Source of the DNA: CAZZKF01 sp964654995
GTDB lineage: Bacteria; Pseudomonadota; Alphaproteobacteria; CAZZKF01
NCBI GenBank assembly: GCA_964654995.1
Contig: CAZZKF010000012.1
Coordinates: 1-47,751 of the forward strand
DNA: 47,751 nt
Reading direction: 5' to 3'
Shown in pieces: positions 1 through 10,059 of the stretch. Every line of letters starts with the position of its first letter. Position 1 is the first letter of the stretch. Below the pieces are notes generated by a model. The model was not told the DNA's origin. It ran no database searches and saw nothing but the letters and a program-made list of their open reading frames with translations. The translations under genes and the position numbers were made by a program.

Positions 1-40
1 GGCCGATCCTGCCAACGGATTTCGGGGGACGCGTGCCTGT

Positions 41-562
41 CTAATCTGCCAGCAGCGCGTCGATGGTGGCCTGATCGGTGGGGCCGGCGCTGCCGTGGAT
101 CACCGAATCGGTGAGCGTGATCAGCTTGCGCACCGTATTGGCGGTGGCGGTGCAGGCCTCGCGCAACTCGTCGGCGTCGCCGCCGTCGACCGCCACCTGG
201 ATCTCCGCCAGGCCCTCGGCGATCACCCTGTTGATCTGGGCAACCGTGCGCTCGAACGGCTCGCGGTACTCGGGCGGCGCCACCTCATAGGCAGCGATCG
301 CCAGGTCCTTGTCGGAAAAGCCGCTGTCGGCGAAATGCTCCTGGTAGGTCTTGGGCTGCCACATTTTCACATCGTCGATCATTTCCGGCAGGTCCGGGAC
401 CATCTCGATCAGCATCACGATCTCGTTGATGTGATTGAGATAGTCGGTCGCCAGCAGGGTCTTTTCGTTGATGTTGCGGCCCTTGACGCGCGCCCGCATG
501 GCGGCGAGGCGGGCCTGTGCTTCATCCTCCGCAATTGGAGACAGGGTCTGTTCTGCGCTCAT
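41..562 (-). CDS. Conserved hypothetical protein with FliM-like C-terminal motif
   Basis: Protein of 173 residues that I cannot assign to a named family. It is soluble and mostly helical in character, with no signal peptide or membrane segment. ATG at 562 is preferred over a TTG one codon upstream; a weak GGA lies about 9 nt before it. The protein ends in DQATIDALLAD, which resembles the CheY-binding N-terminus of FliM (known consensus SQAEIDALL) and two copies of a similar motif in the CheZ-type protein at 19548-20666. A role around response regulators or flagellar switching is inference from this short motif only. Upstream (563-722) is a relatively AT-rich stretch that could hold its promoter. 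Confidence 0.75.
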   Translation of the reverse strand: MSAEQTLSPIAEDEAQARLAAMRARVKGRNINEKTLLATDYLNHINEIVMLIEMVPDLPEMIDDVKMWQPKTYQEHFADSGFSDKDLAIAAYEVAPPEYREPFERTVAQINRVIAEGLAEIQVAVDGGDADELREACTATANTVRKLITLTDSVIHGSAGPTDQATIDALLAD

Positions 563-849
563 CAACGAGATCCAGCCAGGATATCCTCAGGGCGAAGGCG
601 ACATCACCGGGCGGGCAGGGCCTGCACGCACAGCCCACTCCATTAACTAGATAAGATTCATTAATATACCCGTAAAGGCCGCGACACCCCACCGCGGCCT
701 GCTGTTTCAAATACAGGCTCCATCAGCCAGCGTCAATGGCGCGGGCCGGGCGGTTCGGGGCCGGCCGCAGGCACGCTGGTTGCGGCGCTTGCGTCGCTGC
801 CCGGTGGCGTGGCATGGTGGGCGGCCTCGGGCTCACCGGCCGTGCCGGG

Positions 850-1026
850 CTCAGCAGCTCGCCTTCCGGGTTAATCTCTACAACGCGCTGACCGTGAATC
901 TGGTGCTCGCGCACTATCCGGTCCGCGTGGCGGGCCGCGAACTGACGCTGTATGACATCGAGCACCGGATCCTGCGGCCGATCTGGAAGGACGCGCGCAT
1001 CCACTATCTGCTCAACTGCGCCGCCG
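850..1026 (+). pseudogene. Decayed DUF547 domain fragment
   Basis: Reading from about 850 in the frame containing 870, the translation gives QQLAFRVNLYNALTVNLVL, then HYPV, then ELTLYDIEHRILRPIW and ARIHYLLNCA. These are conserved blocks of the DUF547 domain in the correct order. Compared with the family, about 20-25 residues are missing between HYPV and VAGRELTL, and homology stops right after the NCA block, where the normal GCPNL continuation is absent. No convincing start or N-terminal region can be read upstream in the same frame. The 3' end runs into the antisense of the last codons of the GST-family gene. It looks like a remnant left by deletion; product function is lost. Confidence 0.6.
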
Positions 1027-2143
1027 GCACCAGCTTGTTGTGCCGCCGGACCAGCGGTCGCGGGACCTGAAATTGCATCGCCTCCAGCCCGCCCAGCGGC
1101 TCGAGAAAGGTGTCGAGGCTGCGTCGGGCATTCCCCGTCTGGGCCTGATAAAAGGTCAGCGGGCGCTGCAGCATCCACTGGGCGTAGGGAAAGATCGCCC
1201 GGCGCTCGCGCACCCCGTAGATGCTGACCTCATGTTCGCCGATCGTCCGCGGGATGTCGTCGCCGGCGTGGGCGGCCAGCCAGCGATCAACCTCTCGGGC
1301 GGTGTCGATCAGCAGCGGCAGGTGCTCGGCAAACATGTGGCGCAGCACCGGAAACAGGGTTTCGGGCACCCTGTCGTCGTCCAGAAAGGCGCCGGGCGGT
1401 CCATCGGGGTTCATCATCCGCTCCACCCAGCCGGCCACATGGGGCGCCTTGTCGCGCATCAGCGCGCCCGAGGCGGGGTCGCGGTAGAGATGCGCGTACA
1501 GCGGCCCGATGAGGCCGAAATCGCCGAGACTCGGCCGCTGTCCCAGAAGATAGGGAAGGGTCTGGAAATGCCGGTTCAAGGCATCGAGCAGTTCCAGATA
1601 GCCGGCCTCGATGGCCGGTCCCGTGCGCTCGGTGATGCCGAGAAGCGGCAGCGCCCCGTGAAACGGTTTGGCGCGCTCGGCCCCGCGGCGCCGGCGGGTT
1701 TCCTCGTCGGCCTCCGGGGTGGCGAGGCGGCCGAACTCGGAGATTGCGAAATCGTAATTGTGCCGCCAGCGGTAATGCATGGCCGCCACCAGCAGCCATT
1801 CGTCGCCGTAGACCTCGAACAACAGCGCAGCCAGGCGCTGGCGCGGCGTCGCCGGATAGACCGCTGGCTCGGGGTACCGGTCCTCGAAAAAATCGATGAT
1901 GTCGGTGGTGTCCTGAATGGCGACATCGTTGGGCGTGATGACGACCGGGATGTATTTCACGCCGGTCCGCGGGATGATGACGCTGCGGTACACCTCCGGG
2001 GTCGGGGTGATTTCCTCGAAGGCGATCCGCTTGAATTTCAGATAGGCCCGGGCCTTGCCCGAATAGTAGGAAAAATCGTCGCCGAGAAGCCGGTGCATCT
2101 CACGTCTGTCAGGTGATTCAGGGGGTAATGTCCTTGAACACAT
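1004..2143 (-). CDS. Glutathione S-transferase family protein
   Basis: About 379 residues. The N-terminal part (HRLLGDDFSYYSGKARAYL, then IPVVITPNDVAIQDTTDIID) is a thioredoxin-fold GST N-domain with the typical cis-Pro and (Q)DT/S glutathione-contact region. The middle carries a helical GST C-domain (LLGQRPSLGDFGLIGPLYAHL). It is longer than a classical 200-230 residue GST, having a C-terminal extension of about 100 residues. ATG at 2143 is chosen because GGAG lies about 10 nt upstream; ATG at 2098 (MHRLLGDD) is the alternative. The stop codon and last few codons lie inside the antisense of the decayed DUF547 fragment, so the original C-terminus may have been altered. Substrate unknown. Confidence 0.85.
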   Translation of the reverse strand: MCSRTLPPESPDRREMHRLLGDDFSYYSGKARAYLKFKRIAFEEITPTPEVYRSVIIPRTGVKYIPVVITPNDVAIQDTTDIIDFFEDRYPEPAVYPATPRQRLAALLFEVYGDEWLLVAAMHYRWRHNYDFAISEFGRLATPEADEETRRRRGAERAKPFHGALPLLGITERTGPAIEAGYLELLDALNRHFQTLPYLLGQRPSLGDFGLIGPLYAHLYRDPASGALMRDKAPHVAGWVERMMNPDGPPGAFLDDDRVPETLFPVLRHMFAEHLPLLIDTAREVDRWLAAHAGDDIPRTIGEHEVSIYGVRERRAIFPYAQWMLQRPLTFYQAQTGNARRSLDTFLEPLGGLEAMQFQVPRPLVRRHNKLVPAAQLSR

Positions 2144-2247
2144 GGCGGCATCGCTCCTGCGATGTTCGGGGGCTCGGAGCCTTGTTCTACCAGAGGTGGC
2201 CACGGAAAGCCTATCGATAACGCGGTGTTAAGACCTCCGATCCTATC

Positions 2248-5418
<3,171 letters not shown>

Positions 5419-5438
5419 GACGGACGAGCGGACACAGG

Positions 5439-5468
5439 GACGCCGCGCCCGATATCCGGCGCGGCGTC
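5439..5468. terminator. Strong hairpin between convergent genes
   Basis: GACGCCGCGCC (5439-5449) and GGCGCGGCGTC (5458-5468) form a perfect 11-bp stem with an 8-nt loop. It lies between the kinase stop and the convergent globin stop, a usual place for a bidirectional terminator. There is no clean T-run, only a mixed tcaagtcgtctt tail, so intrinsic termination is likely but not certain. Confidence 0.55.
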
Positions 5469-5515
5469 TCAAGTCGTCTTCTGCCGGCCGCAGGGCGGCC
5501 GGGCAATCGCGGGTC

Positions 5516-5890
5516 TTAGCGGTTCAGGACCGCATCCTGGAGCCCGGCGGCAACCGCCATGATCTGGGCCACCAGGGCCTCGGGCACTGACAGCTCCTCG
5601 AGCGTTGCCTGCAGGTGGCCGGCGACCGCGCCGAAGTGGGACTCGTTGAGCCCGCGGGCCACCAGGTGCTTGTGGGACTGGCGCATGTAACCGTCGGCGC
5701 CGCCGGTCTGGCCGGACAGAAGCCGGGTCAGGAACAGCTTCATCTTGAGTTTCTGGCTGTCCATGTCGACATCCGCAAAAAAGCCGTTGATCCGGTCGTC
5801 CTGCAAGACCTTGTCGTAAAAGACCTCGACCGCGGCATCGACGGACGCCTGGCCGCCGATCTGATCGAAGACTGTGGTCACTTGATCCAT
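5516..5890 (-). CDS. Group 1 truncated hemoglobin
   Basis: 124 residues, the normal size of a group 1 (TrHbN) truncated globin. These haem proteins bind O2/NO and often act in NO detoxification. Features: DAAVEVFYDKVL with B10 Tyr25, INGFFADVDM, LTRLLSGQTGG, and SHKHLVARGLNESHF, which holds the proximal His candidates His73/His75. ATG at 5890 is supported by AGGAG 8 nt upstream, so the much longer open frame reaching 6526 is not the gene. It converges on the PAS kinase gene across a strong hairpin. Haem binding is family knowledge; the physiological ligand is not shown by the sequence. Confidence 0.92.
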   Translation of the reverse strand: MDQVTTVFDQIGGQASVDAAVEVFYDKVLQDDRINGFFADVDMDSQKLKMKLFLTRLLSGQTGGADGYMRQSHKHLVARGLNESHFGAVAGHLQATLEELSVPEALVAQIMAVAAGLQDAVLNR

Positions 5891-6185
5891 GGGGCATGCT
5901 CCTGGTTCCAAAAAGGGCGCGCCGCGCCGAGGCACCTCGGGCGACGATCGACTTGCCATGGTCAGGCGGATATCTTTAGATTCCCTTACTCGTTCCATGG
6001 ACATGCCCCGGGATTGCCGCAGGATCGCCGCAAATCCGGCCCAATGCCGGGCTATGCCTATGGGCGGGAACGGCGGTCGATGATTCGGCTTCGTCCGGCG
6101 CGGCGGCCGGCACAGGCTGGTGGCCGCGGGCCGCACCCCGGTCCCGGCGAGGCCTTCTCTTTCAAGGATGAACAGGGAGGGTGTG
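5891..6185. other. Divergent intergenic region, globin / OmpA-like
   Basis: About 295 bp between the divergent globin and OmpA-like genes. It should contain both promoters. A locally AT-richer patch (around 5967-5995) stands out, but I cannot assign -35/-10 boxes with confidence. GGGAGG at 6175-6180 is the ribosome site of the downstream gene. No credible small gene is seen. Confidence 0.5.
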
Positions 6186-7319
6186 ATGTCTGGAATGCGA
6201 TCGTTCATCGTCTCGGTGGCCGCCGTCGCGGCGATTCTGTGGGTGGCGCCGGCGCCGGCGGCAGAAGCGGGCGACTGGTATGCCGGCGCCCGCATCGGCC
6301 TGTCGCTGGCCAATCGCAGCGGACTTGCCGGCCCCGGCCTCGATGCCGCGGCCGACTGGAAGGCAGGCGCGGTTACCGGCGTCTTCGTCGGGCGCGAAAT
6401 CGGCGGCCTGCGCGGCGATCTCGAATTCGTCTCGCGCCGCAATGGCGCCTCGGTGATCACCGACCGGGCCGGCGGCGCAACCGCGCTGGCCGACGGCGCG
6501 GTGCGGTCGCAGGGCCTGTTCGTCAATCTCTATCGCGATCTGGTGCCGGCCGCGCGGCTCTCGCCCTATGTCGGGTTCGGGCTGGGTGTGGCGCGCGTCG
6601 ATGTCAGCCGCCTGCGCGCCGGCGGCGCGGCGATCGCCGACGGCTCCGACGTGCGCTTCGCCTATCGGCTGGCCGGCGGCCTGCGGGTGAAGAGCGGCGG
6701 GCCCGGGGTGTTCAGCCTCGACTATCGCTATACCCGCCTGACCGACCCGACGATCGCCGGCGCCGGTGGCAGCCGCATTCGCACCGATCACGGCGCCCAC
6801 GGCATCTTTGTCGGCTATACCTACCGCTTTGGCCGCCCGCGCTCGCGGCCGGTTACCCGGGCGGCCTTCCAGCCGCCGCCGGCGCCGCCAGAACAGCCGG
6901 CGCCGCCCCCGCCACCATCACCGGCCGAGCCGACGCCGGAGCCGGCCTCGCCACCACCGCCGGCCGTCGATACCGGGCCGTTCCTGGTGTTTTTCGACTG
7001 GGACAAGGCGGATATTCGCGCTGATGCGGTGCCAATCATCGATCGCGCCGCGGCGGCCGCCCGGGCCGTCGACGCGGTGGTGGTGCGGACCACCGGGCAC
7101 GCCGACCGCTCAGGGCCCGAATGGTACAATCTCAAGCTCTCGCTGCGGCGCGCCCGGGCAGTGCGCGCCGAGCTGGTCCGGCGCGGCATCGATCCGGCGA
7201 TTATCGTGGTGCGCGGGCTCGGCGAATCGGCGCCCCTGGTGCCGACGCCGGACGGCGTGCGCGAGCCGCGGAACCGGCGCGTCGAAATTCTGCTCGAGAC
7301 CGCCGATCAGGGCTCGTAA
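6186..7319 (+). CDS. OmpA-family outer membrane protein
   Basis: 377 residues. A signal peptide (MRSFIVSVAAVAAILWVAPAPA, cleaved near AEA) precedes an eight-stranded-barrel-like domain ending in GIFVGYTYRFG. A Pro/Ala-rich linker (about residues 225-262) follows, then an OmpA C-terminal peptidoglycan-binding domain with FFDWDKADI, TGHADRSG and SLRRARAV; the Asp and Arg of the last two blocks are the expected diaminopimelate contacts. The start at 6186 has GGGAGG 5 nt upstream; GTG at 6183 is also possible. It probably tethers the outer membrane to the cell wall. The 3' end overlaps the convergent exported protein gene by 13 bp. Confidence 0.92.
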   Translation: MSGMRSFIVSVAAVAAILWVAPAPAAEAGDWYAGARIGLSLANRSGLAGPGLDAAADWKAGAVTGVFVGREIGGLRGDLEFVSRRNGASVITDRAGGATALADGAVRSQGLFVNLYRDLVPAARLSPYVGFGLGVARVDVSRLRAGGAAIADGSDVRFAYRLAGGLRVKSGGPGVFSLDYRYTRLTDPTIAGAGGSRIRTDHGAHGIFVGYTYRFGRPRSRPVTRAAFQPPPAPPEQPAPPPPPSPAEPTPEPASPPPPAVDTGPFLVFFDWDKADIRADAVPIIDRAAAAARAVDAVVVRTTGHADRSGPEWYNLKLSLRRARAVRAELVRRGIDPAIIVVRGLGESAPLVPTPDGVREPRNRRVEILLETADQGS

Positions 7320-7885
7320 GGGGCTGGCGGCGCTGCCGCCGGAGCGACCCCGGCCATCACACCGGTGCTCCGGTCGGTGTCGCCGCAGGCCGGGGTGACG
7401 CCGGTCACCAGAAACGGCTGTGAGATCGCGGCCAGGCGCGCGCGCGCCGCATCCCCCGTTGCCGGCGCCGCATCACCGGCGTCGAGCAAACGGTCGGCGG
7501 CGGCCGCCGCGGCCTGGCAGAAGCCGGGGCGATCGAGGCTCCGGAGCGAGACCAGATTGGCGAGCCCGGTGATATAGCGGTCGAGATGAACCTGATAGGC
7601 AGCCCCGAAGCGGCGCCGGAAACGGTCTTTCAGCACCGCCGCCTGGGCGATCAGCTCGGGCGTATAGGCGGCGATGAAGCGATTGTATTTCTCATCGATT
7701 GCCAGGCTGCGGTCGGCCCGGCATTTGAGCGCCGCCACCATCAGCTCGGTCTGCACCAGGCGGACCCGCTCGGCGGTCGCTTCCGAGGCATTGAGGCAAA
7801 GCTCGCCGGCCGCCGCCAGCGAGGTGCTCGCCAGCATCAGCCCGAGACCCACCGCCCAGCGCCGGCCGTAACTCCCGATCATCAT
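7307..7885 (-). CDS. Small exported protein with four cysteines
   Basis: 192 residues with a signal peptide (MMIGSYGRRW then a hydrophobic core, cleavage near AAAGE). The mature part has Cys30, Cys55, Cys123 and Cys167, spaced as two possible disulfides for a periplasmic fold. The block TELMVAALKC with later FGAAYQVHLDRYITGLAN resembles an uncharacterised alphaproteobacterial exported family; I cannot give a function. A GGGGG-type ribosome site lies about 6 nt before the ATG. The C-terminus is Ala/Pro-rich and its codons overlap the end of the OmpA-like gene on the other strand. Confidence 0.8.
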   Translation of the reverse strand: MMIGSYGRRWAVGLGLMLASTSLAAAGELCLNASEATAERVRLVQTELMVAALKCRADRSLAIDEKYNRFIAAYTPELIAQAAVLKDRFRRRFGAAYQVHLDRYITGLANLVSLRSLDRPGFCQAAAAAADRLLDAGDAAPATGDAARARLAAISQPFLVTGVTPACGDTDRSTGVMAGVAPAAAPPAPYEP

Positions 7886-7972
7886 CCCATGCCCCCTTGT
7901 TCGGGTTGCAGACTATAGGCCGTTTCAGCCTGCCAGCGGAATTTGAACAGGAAGTGAAGATTGCTTCGGGTT

Positions 7973-10050
7973 TTAGTCGATTGCTGCCGAGCCGGCGCCG
8001 GTAGCGGGCACGGTGTCGATGCGACAGGCGATGGGGAAGGCGCCGATGATGCCGGCGACGCGGTCGCGCAGGTCTTCAAGATCGGCCTCGGGCACGCCGG
8101 CCAGGGTGATGACGGCCAGGGTGCCGTGCTCGTCATCGTCGTCGACCCGCACGCGGACCTGCGCGCCGGCGGTATCGATTGCCTCGAGTGCCGCCTCAAG
8201 GGCGTGCCGCGCCGCATCGCGGCGCAGCTCCGGCTTGAAGATCTTGCCGACCCCGGTCAGCGGCAGGTGTTCCCGGACGATGACGCGCACCGGCGCGGCG
8301 CCGCGCTCGGCCACCGCCTTGCGGGCGAAGGCGGCAAGGTCCTGCGGCTCCACCTCGGCGCCGGGCCGGGGCTGGACATAGGCGATGGGCAGCTCGCCGG
8401 CATACGCGTCGATCTGGCCGACGGCGGCGACCATCTCGACCGCCGGATGGCGGGCCAGCGCCTCCTCGATGATCGCCGGGTCGATGTTGTGGCCGCCGCG
8501 AATGATCATGTCCCTGGCCCGGCCGGTGATCCACAGATAGCCGTCGTCGTCGAGGCGCCCGAGATCGCCGGTGTTGAGCCAGGGATCGCCGTCGCTATCC
8601 GGGTCGGCGAGAAAGGCATCAGCATTGTGACAGGCATCCACATAGCCGGGAAACACCCCCGGGCCCTGAACCGCGATGAGACCGATCTCGCCGGGTGGGC
8701 AGTCGCCGGCGATGTCGCCGCGTTCATCGAGACGGACCGTGCGAACCCGGTGGTAGGGGACGCGAAAGCCGGCGGAGCCGGGGCGCGGCTGCCCGCGCGC
8801 CGGATTGAGGGTGGCATACGAGGTGGTCTCGGTCAGCCCCCAGCCCTGGGCGACCTCCAGGCCCAGCACCTCGCGGGTGCGCGCCAGCAGCGCATGCGGC
8901 ACGGCGGCCCCGCCGGTAGCGATGACCCGCAAGGCGCTGATATCGGCGTCGCCCACCGGTGTTGCCAGAACCGCGGCCAGCGCCGTCGGCACGGTGCTCA
9001 GCCCGGTCGCTCGGAAGCGCGCGCAGATGCGCCAGAAATCCTCGATGACGGCGGGGTTGCGAAAGCCGTTGGGCGACAGCATGACCACCGTATCGCCGAC
9101 CAGAAACCCGCGCAGGCAGACGACGATGGTGTTGCCGATGTGATAGACCGGCAGCCCGGCGAGCATGACGCCGTGATCGTCGATCCCCATCATCGCCGCG
9201 GTGTTCCAGGCCTGCACGACCTGTCCCCGGTGGCGATGTGCGGCCAGCTTCGGGGCGCCGGTGCTTCCCCCCGTATGGAAATAGGCGGCGATGTCATCGC
9301 CCTTGGGCGCCGGGCCTTGCAGCCGGTCGCCGACCTGGCGTTCCAGCTCCGTCTCGAAGGACAGGGCGCCTGCAGGCGGGCGCGGCGTATCGATACAGAC
9401 CAGGCGCGGCGGATCGTCGAGCCGGGTGCAGGCTTCGACGGCGCGCGCCCAGATGCCGTCGCCGTCATCGGGGCCGACGCTGACCAGCACCCGGGTGCGC
9501 GCGCGGGCCAGGATGTCGGCCAGATATCGGGGCTGGAGATGGGGATTGATCGGGTTGGCGATGCCCGCCGCCTCCGCCCCCCACAGGGCGACCTGGGTCT
9601 GGAGCAGCCCCGGCAGCATCAGGGAAACAACGTCATGGCGGCCGACGCCCAGTTCGGTGAACAGGTTGGCGGCCCGGGTGATCTGGCGGCCAAGCTCGCC
9701 GTAGCTGAGGGATTCGGGCACGTCGTCGTGGCGGCCACGGGGAAGGTAGAGCAGCGCCGTGCGGTCTTCCCACATCCGCGCCGCGCGCATGAGCGCGGCA
9801 TAGGTGGTGGCCTCGCCGAGCCGGTCGCCGAGCGGCGTCTGTTCCACCGCGGTGACATCGCCGGGATGACGGANNNNNNNNNNNNNNNNNNNNNNNNNNN
9901 NNNNNNNNNNNNNNNNNNNNNNNNNNNNNNNNNNNNNNNNNNNNNNNNNNNNNNNNNNNNNNNNNNNNNNNNNAGCCGGTCGCCGAGCGGCGTCTGTTCC
10001 ACCGCGGTGACATCGCCGGGATGACGGATGGCAAACCCTTGACGATACAT
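7973..10050 (-). CDS. AMP-dependent acyl-CoA synthetase (crosses assembly gap)
   Basis: ANL-superfamily ligase that activates a carboxylic acid through an acyl-adenylate to the CoA thioester. Motifs: FHTGGSTGAPKLAAHRH (A3 phosphate loop), GWGLTET (A5), LNTGDLGRLDDDGYLWITGR (A7/A8) with RGGHNI, and LPLTGVGKIFKPELRRD with the catalytic Lys (A10). The frame continues to the gap at 9874-9973. On the far side the same frame starts with ATG at 10050 (MYRQGFAIRHPGDVTAVEQT). Collapsing the duplicated 55 bp gives 1923 nt, exactly 640 codons plus stop, so the gene is intact. Its start is 9 nt after the stop of the TPR gene, suggesting translational coupling. The substrate is unknown; long- or medium-chain acids are plausible for this subgroup. 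Confidence 0.88.
9819..9873. repeat. 55-bp contig-end overlap, copy 1
   Basis: The 55 bases before the N run are identical to those at 9974-10028. This looks like an assembly k-mer overlap rather than a biological repeat; see the gap entry. Confidence 0.9.
9874..9973. other. Assembly gap of 100 N
   Basis: Exactly 100 N, a conventional placeholder length. Because the 55 bp on either side are identical and merging them restores an uninterrupted reading frame, no real sequence is likely to be missing. Confidence 0.97.
9974..10028. repeat. 55-bp contig-end overlap, copy 2
   Basis: Identical to 9819-9873. It begins directly after the N run, as expected if two contigs sharing one terminal k-mer were scaffolded without being merged. 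Confidence 0.9.
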
Positions 10051-10059
10051 GCTCTGGCG

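Noticed and set aside
5516..6526. 336-codon version of the globin gene
   Set aside because: The extra N-terminal 212 codons are low complexity and overlap the divergent OmpA-like gene; AGGAG and globin homology place the start at 5890.
9819..10028. A biological 55-bp direct repeat or insertion target duplication
   Set aside because: The copies abut a 100-N placeholder and merging them restores a reading frame, so an assembly origin explains them fully.
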